Assembly (NCBI GenBank): GCA_030490835.1
Contig: CM059973.1
Span: 56,052,008 to 56,116,007 of the forward strand
From: Annona cherimola
Lineage: Eukaryota > Streptophyta > Magnoliopsida > Magnoliales > Annonaceae
Direction of reading: 5' to 3'
Length of the DNA stretch: 64,000 nucleotides
Position numbers and translations under genes: made by a program
Shown: piece by piece, positions 20,937 to 31,477 of the stretch
Position numbering within the stretch: the first letter of the stretch is position 1
Layout: each line of letters begins with the position of its first letter
Notes under the pieces: model-generated
What the model saw: only the letters and a program-made list of their open reading frames with translations
What the model was told of the DNA's origin: nothing
Database searches by the model: none

Positions 20937-21394
20937 ATCTCACTACATTAAAAAATTTAAATATATCATTTAATGGAAAAAAAGAAAAGCATGAAAAGAA
21001 CTATATTATGTACAATTAGTAACAATCCATCATTCCATATTCTTAGCTAATATTAGAGAACAACAAAAAGACCTACATTATAACAAGCATTTCAACAAAT
21101 TCCTATCTGCAATCACTTTATTCATTCAAGCATTCCTTTTATACCAACATAAGTTCTAACCACAATGCCAAAATAATCACTCTCGACAGGATATGAATAT
21201 GCAATTTCAACAATTCCACTTTTATGAATACATAAACAATATATATTGTACATATACGTCATGCTTAACTTGCCAAAACATGTGAAAGGCCAACAAGTGC
21301 TCATTTACGGCCATTAACATTTCTACCTGCTATTTTTTTTTCATAAATTCATTTTCACGACATTATTTCAACATGATAACAATTAAGATAGAAC
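20937..21394. other. AT-rich spacer, no gene
   Basis: Nothing beyond shadow ORFs. Confidence 0.5.
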
Positions 21395-21640
21395 ACGCCT
21401 GCGGATTTTCGAGTTCTGCGCATCCGGAGGGGAGGTAGACTTCTTCAAAGGTATAATCAGCATGCGGATCTTCAAGTCAATCCTAAATTAGAAAGATGCG
21501 GATGGGAGGTACCTTTGCTGCGCAGTTATAATCAGCATGCGGATTTAGAATCGGCATGCGAATTTTCACGTCTGATAGATGGGGATGGGAGGTATTTTGC
21601 TGCACATTTATAATCCGCATGCGGATTTTCGGAGAAGACG
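21395..21640. repeat. Tandem repeat with GCATGCGGAT palindromic cores
   Basis: Three units of about 80 bp share 'gatgggaggta', 'tttgctgc', 'ttataatc' and a GCATGCGGATTTTC end. Several cores read ATCCGCATGCGGAT or close to it, a perfect 14-bp palindrome in the last unit (about 21617-21630). Clusters of short palindromic repeats near transposon ends are typical subterminal transposase-binding sites (CACTA and MULE families). With the FRS/MULE remnant next door, this may be such a terminus. Confidence 0.7.
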
Positions 21641-21706
21641 AGATAAAAAAAGTTTAAATTCCAATTCGGCTAGCTATCCACCAAAAATAGAAATTATTTG
21701 CATTCA

Positions 21707-22326
21707 TTAATTAATAGCATTAATAAGATTGCAACAAACCCTCGCCGGAGATGCTGGTTGCCGGAGGCTCGAGCTGATCTGGGGCCGGAGCTGCTGCTGC
21801 TGATCGTCGACTAGACGAGATGGAACTACTGCTTGCTGGTCGCCGAACAGACGCGTGCTGCTGCTGGGAGCTCCTGCCTGCTGGTCGCCAGACGGACGGG
21901 TGCTAGTGCCTAGGAAGGAGGACGGGATTGGGCGGGATTTTGCTCGGTCGGTTGCCGGATTGAGTTGGCGCCTTGATGCTGGCCTGCTGCGTGATTTAAG
22001 AATTGGGCGCAGGCGGGATTGAGGAGGGAAGCGAGAGAGGAGGATTGGGCACGGGCGGGATTTCTTTTTTCGCTTCCGAGCAGGAAAATGCCGCCTTGAT
22101 GTTGGCCTGTTGCGCAATTTAGGGATTGGGCGCGGGCGAGATTGAGGAGGGAAGCGAGAGAGGAGGAGGCGCGGGTGGGATTTCTTTTTTCTTTTTTTGC
22201 TGCCGAGCGGGAAAATGCACCCATCCGCGTGTACGTGTAGTCTCCACTTCCTTCGCAACACGCAGATACGAATAGACGGACTGGATTTACCCCGCCGAAA
22301 TAAACGTCCGAATGAGCCGTCTGCAT
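21707..22326 (-). other. GC-rich open region, unassigned
   Basis: Two overlapping minus-strand frames are open here (184 and 138 codons), rich in Arg, Ser, Pro and Gln, with low-complexity internal repeats. Composition jumps to high GC compared with both flanks. An open frame in GC-rich repeated DNA is weak evidence of coding. It could equally be a transposon terminus, or a 5' leader for the minus-strand FRS remnant. I see no known domain. Confidence 0.3.
21970..22217. repeat. Tandem duplication, unit about 121 bp, GC-rich
   Basis: The phrase GCCTTGATGYTGGCCTG occurs at 21970 and 22091, each followed by 'gattgaggagggaagcgaga', 'gcgggatttcttttttc' and 'gagcRggaaaatgc'. The two units differ by small indels and substitutions. 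Confidence 0.85.
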
Positions 22327-22329
22327 GGT

Positions 22330-23276
22330 AGTTTCTGTGCAGACGGAATGTACAGGATTAAATCCCTATATATATTAGCAAACGTGGCCTATGCACATGC
22401 TTGATTTGGATGAAACTTGATCCACTAACTAAAGAAGTGATGTTAAATACAATGAATGGATTGGGTTTTACATCAATAATCAATATCTTAAAAATTGAAA
22501 GGGTTATACGGGAAAGTAGAGCCTAATTTTTTTTATAAAAAAGTAAACAGAGAAAATGAAGTTGATCTAGACGTTATACCCATGTAAAGTTGATCTCGCC
22601 ATCTTCCCTGCTTCCATGCCCGTGATCTTATGTTACAACCTCTAACGCTTCTTGGTGGTCTTTTCTCTATCTCTCTTCTCCCTCTTCTCAAATTATTGTC
22701 CCAACTTATGCCTTCTTTTATCACCAACTACCATGTAATGCCGATGAAGCCACTACATTCCTAGCCAACCAAATTTCGAGAGGATGACCAGTATTGCAAG
22801 TTGTCCATGACGGATGGTTTATAATGCTTGATTAGATTGCAATTTCATAAAGAAAAAACATCAGCACGATATAAAGAGGAGCATGGTGGATCTCTTAAAG
22901 TTGGCTGGTCATCTTCATCAATATTAGTCACCTGAATAGCACTAATTTCAAACTATGTAGCCTTACCTCCCGTCTTCATCTCTAATAAAAAAACACAGTA
23001 CTTCCCATTAATCAACTATCAATCTAACAATAACTTTCCATGAAAACTTGGCAAATCCAAGCTAAGAACCAACATCCTTTGTCACAAAGTAGCTAGATTT
23101 GGTTGTTGATTGCTGAAATTGCACATCTTCCCAGCAATGAAGAAGATGGCAACAAAGATTTATCGATAGAGGTGTAAGATCTTTGTTTATAAAGTATTAG
23201 GTCGTAAAGCGATTGAGTTTTTTCTCTATCATTATGATTTGAAGTCCAAAATTTTGATATTTATATATAATATTCT
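22330..23276. other. Intergenic DNA before the retrotransposon nest
   Basis: No gene seen. A short hairpin, CCGTCTGCA/TGCAGACGG, lies at its left border (about 22318-22346). The last five bases, ATTCT (23272-23276), would be the left target duplication of Sirevirus B if its other end is found outside the window. Confidence 0.5.
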
Positions 23277-24279
23277 TGTGAACTCAACTAATATAAATTG
23301 CAAATCAAGATTTGAGTTTGATAATTAATAACCAATTTTAGAAGTCAAAGGCTATTCATGAATTTTTATTTGTGCATAGAACTTAGAACTTTCAAATTTC
23401 AAGTTCAAGTTGGTAAAGTCACATAATCAAGTCAACTCCAAAAGTACTTAGGTTCGGACATAACCGAACTCGACTCCACAACTGACTTCAGATGCAATTT
23501 TGAAAGAGAAAAAATTTCAAGGGAGAGTTTTACAGTTGAAGTCACATTTCAAGTCGATCTCACTTGTGACTTACGTGAAGTTGATACTCAAATCAACTCT
23601 AGTTGTGACTTGGAGTCCATTAAGCCAATAAAAATCCCACTAACTACAACGTGTTGTTTGAATTTGTATCTCAAGTTGACTCCACTTGCTACTCAGGTAA
23701 AGTCGAACACGGAGTCACCAGAAAATGAGACTTGGAAGAACAAAAAAAGAGTTCAAGATTTTTATCAAGTGTGAAATATGAAGATCTCACAATAAGTGTG
23801 AGGACCAGGTATTTTTATTATAACCCTTCCTTTACTATGACGTAATTTGTAAATATAACATTAGTAATTAATGGTGTTAGTATTGTGTATATTGTATATA
23901 GATGTGAGATCTAGGGGACGTGTATTGCATGCATATATTAAAATCTTGACATGCTGTGTTGTATAGGACACCACTCACAAGCATATTAAAATGAGTATGA
24001 GTTGTGCATTGACATGTTTGTGTGGTTGCACTGCTCAGTTATGATTTGATTTGTTGGGTATTGATTTAGAGGCGTATGATTGATGTGTTGTTTGTGGCTT
24101 TACAACTATCTTGAATCTCACAAAGTAGGTACAGAGTTCAACCTGCCTAGTCAGATCACAGGGATGAAGGGAGCAACATCCTCAAAGAATTTTTTTATTA
24201 ATTAAGTGCTATGTGTGGAAATGTTAGTGATAAATTATTAAAAACACCATCCCATGTTTGGGCCCGACTCATGTTAGCA

Positions 24280-24443
24280 AAAGCCATCTTAAGAGAAGGG
24301 CGCACGCATGACCTCCCTCCATTCCTTTCACTTCTCATTCTACTTCTTCTCCCTTCCTTTCAAAAGCCATCTTAAGAGAAGGGCGCACGCGTGACCTCCC
24401 TCCATTCCTTTCTCTTCACATTCTACTTCTTCTCCCTTCCTTT
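24280..24443. repeat. Tandem duplication, unit 82 bp
   Basis: The block starting AAAAGCCATCTTAAGAGAAG occurs at 24280 and 24362 with only a few differences. It lies within the gypsy-type LTR, just before the Sirevirus A insertion point. Confidence 0.9.
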
Positions 24444-24468
24444 TCCTCCTCTCTCCAGCCATCTATTC

Positions 24469-26045
24469 TGTTGGAATCAATGAAAAATTAAGCACATGTT
24501 TTGATGATTAACAATTCAATTTGAGATTGCTTTGGGTACTAATGTGGTTTGTTAAAATTGGTTAAAGGCTAAAAACTTATATTTCAGAATCTGGCAGACC
24601 AAGTCGCAAAGTCAAGTCAACTTAGCCATCGACTTAAGTGAAGTCGATACCCAAGTCGACCTCAAGATTGACTTCAAGTGAGCAAAACCTTCCAGCGTTG
24701 GATTTGGGAACCAAGACAGGTGAAGTCACAGTCCAAGTCGACTCTAGCTGCAACTTGGGTAAAGTTGCATTCCCAGGTTGACTCCACATGCGACTTGAGT
24801 AAAGTTGGATCTCGAGTCGACCCAGGCATCCGACTTGAGTCAAGCTGAAGACAGATATAGTCCAGATAAGCAAATATTCATAAACTAATCATTCAAGATA
24901 GTATATCATTCAAAGGAGAATCATTGGCTATATCTATGGACTGCAAAATCAAGCAAAGTAAATCATTCTAAGTTCAAGGCCATGAAGACAAAGCTTTCAA
25001 GAGAAGATGAACATGACAAGTTCCAAGTTTAAGTATTTAAGATCAAGGGTATTATTGGAAGAACAGGATATGAGATGAATAACAAGCAACCAGGATCACT
25101 TTCAAAGAAATCCAAGTTCCATCATGTGCATACAGAAAGTGAAGTCGCACCCGAAGTCAACTTCATCTGCGACTTGGGTCAGGACCAAGACCAAGTCGAC
25201 CTGTAGTGGAACTCGAAGACATGCTGGAGACCGAAGTCGCAACCGAAATCGACTCCAGTTTGCGACTTGGGTGAAGTCACATCCGAAGTCGACTCCACAT
25301 GCGACTTGGGTTGCATCGGTCGGAAAAATTCGAACGTTGGCGCATTAAAGGCATGCCACCTACCTCTAAATGTTCAAATTTACTCTACCATTATAAAAGA
25401 GTATTCAAGTGGACGTGCTAGAGGTTAGAGAAAGCACTCATTGTGTTCACCTTCCACCCTCTCAAAGCATTAAGTGATCAATATCAATTTTAAGTGAAGA
25501 ACTTTGCTCCAACTTGCTGAAAGCTACATCGCTGATCAAATCATTCTGTCAATAAGTTCTTCCACGAGCTGAAATCTGCCTACACAACTTATAAAGTGTA
25601 GTTTCTTTTATGTGATTTATTATCTGTATTTGATACTTGGTTTGATATTGGTGATTTGAACCAAGTGAAAGAAAAGTAGCATTGTGACTTGAGTGTGACT
25701 CGTCACCTACTTGTGTAGTGTTTTATGCAAGCCCCCTAGAGCTGGAATCTAGAAAAGAGTTGTTGTTCTAGTTGTATTTGACAAATACATTAGTGGAACC
25801 CAAGTGACAACGGGTGTGAGCTTGGAAGAGCGGAGTAGGGAAGGTTTCCCGAACTACTATAAAATCTGTGTTTACTGCTATGGTTTGCATATATGCTTTT
25901 ACTGCTTTATTTCTCTTCATATTTTTCATTTATTTCATTAAGGGGATTAAACTAAAGAGGAGAAGTTTATGTTTAAGTAATAATTTAAAAAAAACCCAAT
26001 TCACCCCTCCCCTCTTGGGTAGTAGCCATAAACTCGGGACCAACA
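24469..26045 (+). repeat. Sirevirus A 5' LTR
   Basis: 1577 bp, starting TGTTGGAATCAATG and ending ACCAACA. It carries the GTCGAC and TGCGACTT motif array in two blocks (24600-24845 and 25135-25320), a region starting 'attataaaagagtattc' (25390) that may be the transcription start, and the end 'aattcacccctcccctctt'. It is nearly the same as the 3' LTR except for scattered substitutions and one missing motif block of about 120 bp. Confidence 0.92.
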
Positions 26046-26047
26046 AG

Positions 26048-26060
26048 TGATATCAGAGCA
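26048..26060 (+). other. Primer-binding site of Sirevirus A (tRNA-iMet)
   Basis: TGATATCAGAGCA, two bases after the LTR end, differs at one base from the standard TGGTATCAGAGC. Confidence 0.9.
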
Positions 26061-26093
26061 GGTTTTTGAGTTTAAACTAAAGAGATCTTATAT

Positions 26094-27348
26094 ATGGCAT
26101 CCTAACAAACTTCCACCCCTGCATTTGCCGACGGCCAATCATTCATAAGGCCACCTCTATTTGATGGGAGTAACTTCGGTTATTGAAAGTTGAGAATGAA
26201 ATAATTAATCAGGGCTACAAATATAGATTCTTGGATTGCTATCCAAGATGGTGTTGTGTTGCCTATTAATAAAAGAGCTTCCATATGGTTCGAGGAGGAT
26301 GTTAGAACCGTTAAAAGTAACGCAAAAGCCATAAACTCCCTCTTTTGTGCACTAACGACATCTGAATATGATGGAGTATCCTCATGCCAAACTACTAAAG
26401 AAATATGAGACACTCTTACATCTATTTATGAGGGAACTTCTCAAGTTCAAGGGACGAGAAGAAATATTTTGATTGAACAGTTAGAAAGCTTTAAAATGCT
26501 TGAGACTGAAAATATTTTTGAAATGTTTGCTAGATTTTCTAAAATTACTAATGCCTTGAAAGGTCTCCGGAAAGCTATTTCTGAATCTAAGCAGGTAATG
26601 AAAATTCGAAGAGCGCTACCCGAATCATGGACTCCTAAGATCACAGCCATTGAGGAAGCAAAGGATCTCAACACGCTACGGCTTGAATCTCATAAGTTCA
26701 CTCATGTCATATGAGTTGATAAAGAGGAGAAATGAGGAGCAACATAAAGGCAAAAGAGCTATTGCCTTAAAAGCTGCACAAGTTTCAGATGACTCCACCT
26801 CATCCTCTCAAAACGATGATGAGGAGATAGCGCTACTCACAAGACGATTCAGAAAATTAGTGAGGAAAGAAAAGAACTTCAAGAGCTTTAAAGAAAGAAA
26901 TTCAAAAGAGAAAAAGAATGAGGCTACAAAGTGCTTCCGGTGTGGTGGAATGGGGCACATGCAAGCTCAATGCCCAACACAAAACAAGACAAGGGAACTA
27001 AGGGAAAAGAAGGATCGAGGCGAAAACAGAAAATTTCAAAAAGCTAAAGGAAGAGGCATGTGCGTCAACGAGGAGATGTCCACAACATGTAGCTCCTCAA
27101 ATGAAGAAAATGAGGCTGCAAATTGTGCAAGGATCTGTTGCATAGTTATAATGGAAGAAGATTTCAACCAATGCTTTGCAGCAACACAAATCTTGGAGGA
27201 TCAAACCACTTCAACAAATTGCATGAGTAGTGAAGAGGTAACCTCTAAGCCAAAATCTATTTCTATTTTCTCTTCCACAAATGAATGTCTCAAATGTGCT
27301 GAATTGGAAGAACTACAACAAGCCTATGATTATTATATGAGGAAATAA
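26094..27348 (+). pseudogene. Sirevirus A gag, broken
   Basis: The start ATG (26094) follows the primer site by about 35 bases. The same frame is readable, with several stops, to about 26700. It shows the copia gag features LFDG.NF near the start and a region with IFEMFARFSKITNALKGL. The product then continues in another frame (26690-27348) with a basic segment and a zinc knuckle, CFRCGGMGHMQAQC, at about 26935-26980, which binds the packaged RNA in working elements. The frame change and the stops kill it. The following stretch (to about 27900) still reads as gag C-terminal coiled-coil sequence in other frames. Confidence 0.88.
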
Positions 27349-27457
27349 AGAAGTTGGGAAAGAAGTTCACAATGAAGAAAAGACAATGTGATGCAGTAAT
27401 TATTGTGAATGAAAAACTTGTAGAAAAATTTGACCATTTACAAATAAAAAGAATACT

Positions 27458-27879
27458 TTGACAAGTGAGGTGGAACAACTTAAAAAGAAAAATGAATTAT
27501 TGAATGAATCACTTGCTAAGTTCTCTAATCCGGGGGAAAGCGTCAAAATATTTTTGAATATGACCGCCCAAAATACTAAGAGAGGACTTGGTATTCCACA
27601 TTTGAGAAGGGAGAAAGTAGCAAGTCTAATGCTCCAAAGACTTGTAAAAATCAAGCAAAATCCATCCATGGTAAACCAAAAATGAACCATGTTTCTTGGA
27701 TCAAAAGACCAACTTGGGAACCTACCACTACATGGATTCCCACTCCAAGACTCTCGAGAGCTTGTAATTTTTGCAACAAGATGGGGCACAAGGTATATCA
27801 ATGTAAAATGAGAAAATTACATGACCTTGGTGCAAAATTGGGGCACCTAAGAGCATTGGATTTATGCCTTCAATGGTAG
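27458..27879 (+). pseudogene. Gag C-terminal part with second zinc knuckle
   Basis: One frame gives a Lys/Glu-rich helical stretch (VEQLKKKNELLNESLAKF). Another, from about 27682, gives CNFCNKMGHKVYQC, a second CX2CX4HX4C knuckle. Two knuckles separated by a coiled-coil-like region fit large Sirevirus gag proteins. The change of frame marks a further indel. Confidence 0.75.
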
Positions 27880-27951
27880 ATCAATGTAGATTCTAATGGT
27901 TAACTAACCCAAATGGACCCATAAAATGGGTACTAAAAAGATAAGCTCCAC

Positions 27952-28377
27952 TTGACCATATTTTTGCAGGTTTGTCTTAAAGCAAAGGCCAACAACATGT
28001 GGTTTATGGATAGTGGCTGCTCAAGACACATGACGGGAGAAAAAAGATTGTTCCATAAGATCAAACCGTGTAGCGAAGGAACAGTTGCTTTTGGGAACAA
28101 TGAAAAAGGTATAATCAAAGGTGAAGAAAATATTTATGGAAATTCCAATACATGAATTGAGGATGTATTATTTGTTGAAGGACTCAAACACAACTTAAGG
28201 AGTATTAGCTAATTATGTGATAAAGGTTATAAAGTTGTATTTGAATCTTCTATACGCAATGTATTTGATGATGATCATATAGTTTTTAGTGGCAAAAGAC
28301 ATGCAAATATATATTTGGTTTGTCTAGATGAACTTGATGAAAAATGTCTAATAGCCATAGAAAATGATCCATGGATA
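27952..28377 (+). pseudogene. Sirevirus A protease region
   Basis: The copia aspartic protease site is visible as WFMDSGCSRHMTG at about 28000-28035, followed by VAFGNNEKG. The frame stays readable with stops at 28153 and 28210 through the 'KHNLRSIS' segment and on towards the integrase zinc-binding part. The catalytic Asp of DSG is kept, but the stops truncate any product. Confidence 0.85.
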
Positions 28378-29365
28378 TGACATAAAAGGCTTGGGCATAT
28401 TAATATGTCAAATATTAAAATCTTGTGGAAAAAGAGCCTAGTGGAAGGGTTACCAAAGCTTAAATATGATAAAGACAAGATTCGTAAGGCTTGTCAATTA
28501 TCCAAGCAACCCAAGATGACATTTTCCACCAAAAAGAAAATTTCAACGACTAGGCCACTTGAATTATTGCATATGGATCTTTATGGGCCATTAGACATTT
28601 TAACCCTTGGCGGGAAAAAGTATGTATTTGTAATTGTTGATGATTTTTCAAGATTCACATGGATAATACTCTTAGCTAGCAAAGATGAAATATTTTCTAT
28701 GTTTATCACATTTTCAAATTTGGTGCAAAATAAAAAACAAAATACAATAATCTCCATTAGAAATGATCATGGTGGTAAATTTGAAAATAAACGATTCATA
28801 GAATTTCACAATGAAAAAGGAATTCATCATACATTTTTTGCACCAAGAACCCCCAACAATATGGGATAGTTGAAAGGAAAAATAGGACAATACAAGAAAT
28901 AGCTAGAATTATGCTAAATGAGAGTAAATTGTCTAAAAAATTTTGGGGTGAAGCTGTAAGTACAACTTGTCATGTATTAAACTGAGTTACCATTAGAGCA
29001 ATCTTGAAAAAGACCCCATATGAACTATGGAAAGGAAAAAAATCAAACATGTCATATTTCCATACCTTTGGATGTACTTGCTATGGGTTAAACAATGGAG
29101 AAATCAACTTGGGTAAATTAGATGCCAAAAGTGATGAAACAAATATTCTTGGTTATTCATGAAATAGCAAAACATATAGAGTCTTTAACAAGAAAAATCA
29201 AATAGTAGAAGAATCAATACATGTTGTCTTTGATGAATTTAACCAAATTCCAAGAAAGGAGGATGAGTTAAGTGATGCAGATGAGGCATCAAAGAATCCA
29301 AAGGTGGAACAACAAGAGCCACAAGGAGAAACTGAAGCAAAACAAGAAAATTCACGAAGGAAATG
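28378..29365 (+). pseudogene. Sirevirus A integrase, frameshifted
   Basis: It begins with the GAG-pre-integrase sequence HKRLGHINMSNI and a knuckle-like C in KACQLSKQ. It then has the catalytic core: HMDLYGP (first Asp), FVIVDDFSRFTW, and RNDHGG (second Asp). A one-base frameshift at about 28855 comes just before VERKNRT (the catalytic Glu), and the rest continues in another frame to about 29365. In a working element it would join the cDNA ends to host DNA. Confidence 0.88.
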
Positions 29366-29593
29366 GTAAGTGAAGGCAATAATTATTACAAACCTCAAAC
29401 TGATTTAAAATTCAAAAATGACCATCCAATTGAGCAAGTTATTGACAATATCTATGAAGGGGTAAAAATTAGAAGGTCAAAACACAACATTTGTGGAGAA
29501 TTCGCTTTTGTGTCGAAAATTGAACCAACATCCATTGATCAAGCTCTTAATGATGAAAACTGGATCACCACAACGCAAGAAGAGCTAAATCAA

Positions 29594-31341
29594 TGTGAGG
29601 ACCAGGTATTTTATTCTATTTTTATTATAACTTTTCTCTATTTATGAGGTAACTTATGAACATGCTAGTAAGAATTTTATGATATTAATGGATATATAAC
29701 ATACATGGACACGACATTTAGGAGATGTATAGTGCATATGTGCATGTATGATTAGCGTTCCATTGATGGGCACTATGACTATTGTTTCCCTCGCAGAGTA
29801 GGTACGGGGTTCGACCTGCCCGGTCAGGTCGCGGGGGTCAAGGGGGCAGCGCCCTTGCGGGGGTGCAGGGGGCAGCGCCCCTGAAGAAAATTTTAATTAT
29901 TAAGTCGTATGAGTGGGAGAGTAAATTACTAATTGCAATTAGACCCGATCCATGTTCCGACCCGACCCGATAGGGATTCAGTAATAAAGGAAGCCCGCGC
30001 GCGCTAGGGTTCATTTTTCATCCCGCACCCGGCTATCTTCCTTCTTCTTCTCTTTCCGTTCTCTGCGTCTTCTCTTCTTTCCCCACCATTCAGTTCGGGC
30101 TAGCCACGGATTCATTCAAGGAAGCTCTACCGACTGTTTGAGGATCATCGATTCGAATCGTGGAAGTTCCGAATCTCTCCATCTAAGTCTGGAGCACTGT
30201 TTTTTTGGGGAAATTTCGATTCAAGTAAGTAAATGTCGCCCCTTCTCGATTTAGTGATGAAATTTTATGTTAAATGCGATGCGAGGCTAGAGGGAATGTA
30301 TAGCTTATAACGACTCCATGGTATTAGGCGTAAAGTTTGTAACAGTTAGGGTTCATGGTGAATTTACTTTGAATGCGTGATTTCTATGATGTATAAGACT
30401 TCTTAGCAGTTGTTATATTGTTGGAATGTGACGTGAATTGATTTGCCCCAATCGAGAGTATGAATTGAAGGTTCTTTCATTTCGCACCTATCATGTGTTT
30501 GATCAAATGCTTGTGTGACAGATCTATGTGTTGAATCTGAATTGTGTTGATGTTGTATGCGTGGTTTGCGATGTGTATTATTGTCTGTTATGTATGATGC
30601 GTTATCTCAAATAGTTGGTTGTAAGGGTTGTTCATGGCCCCTGATTGACATGAGGAGAGGGTTGTTCATGGCCCTTGATGGACATGAGTAGATGATTGGT
30701 TGTGTTGGCCAATTTGTGTGTATGGTTATATGTATACGATCTTGGGAGTGGGTATTGGACCCATGTGTATTAGCTTCATCACTGTATGAGTATCCATCAT
30801 TATGCTTTATTTGCACTTTGTGCTAACCACTATCTACTTACTGGGTCTATTTAGACTCATATCATTGTTATTGTGCTTTTAGATCGCAGGTCAGAAGGGG
30901 AACTTAAGGATGGGACAAGTTGAAGATCAAACATGAGAGACCCTAGCACAATATGTTGATTTCAGTTCTTTTAGACTTGTGCTCTTTTGATAATCATATA
31001 TGTAGACAATTACTTAGGCGGATTCGCTTTGACAACTATAATGTATTTGGTATTTCAGATTGGATTATAATCCTTGTTGATGTACATATGCATGACTATT
31101 ATATCTGTTTGTTGTGTAAGGAAAATATGTAATGATTTCCTAAAATATGAATGTTCTTATTATATGAAAATGCAAGTATATAAATAGGATTGAATGTTAC
31201 AGATGGAAATGTTATGAATATCAGGTCATGTATTCCATATTACCCCTTGTATGTTATGGGGAGATGCTGCCGAATTTTTCTTAGATTGTGTAGCGCCGTT
31301 GATTAGTTATTGAGTATTTTTTTTATGAATGGGGCGTTACA
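29594..31341 (+). mobile_element. Solo Ty3/gypsy-type LTR inserted in Sirevirus A pol
   Basis: 1748 bp, starting TGTGAGGACC and ending GGGCGTTACA, with ATCAA on both sides (29589-29593 and 31342-31346). It interrupts pol between integrase and RT, and the coding phrase ELNQ resumes with FERNN after it. It is the same family as 23797-40120 but less decayed. It contains a GC-rich block at 29770-29990 with G-runs, and 'gcgcgcgctagggttcattt', which looks like a transcription-start region. Confidence 0.92.
29833..29872 (+). other. Potential G-quadruplex in the gypsy-type LTR
   Basis: Four runs of five G (29833-29837, 29842-29846, 29859-29863, 29868-29872) lie within two near-identical units of about 26 bp, each ending GGGGGCAGCGCCC. 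This fits the G4 rule. The older LTR copy at about 24160 has lost the runs. Confidence 0.75.
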
Positions 31342-31477
31342 ATCAATTTGAAAGAAATAATGTATGACACCTAGTTCCTAGACCCAAAGATTGCACAGTT
31401 ATTGGTACCAAATGGGTCTTTAGGAACAAATTAGATGAAAGTGGACTTGTGGTGAGAAACAAAGCCAGATTGGTAGC

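Noticed and set aside
22318..22346. Helitron 3' hairpin
   Set aside because: CCGTCTGCA/TGCAGACGG forms a stem, but no CTRR terminus follows at the expected distance on either strand.
24600..25350. CRISPR-like array
   Set aside because: Regular repeats with about 40-bp period lie in the LTRs, but the 'spacers' are conserved between copies and the setting is a plant retrotransposon.
26180..27801. Minus-strand ORFs over gag
   Set aside because: They are reverse-frame shadows of the gag pseudogene, whose plus-strand motifs (zinc knuckles) are clear.
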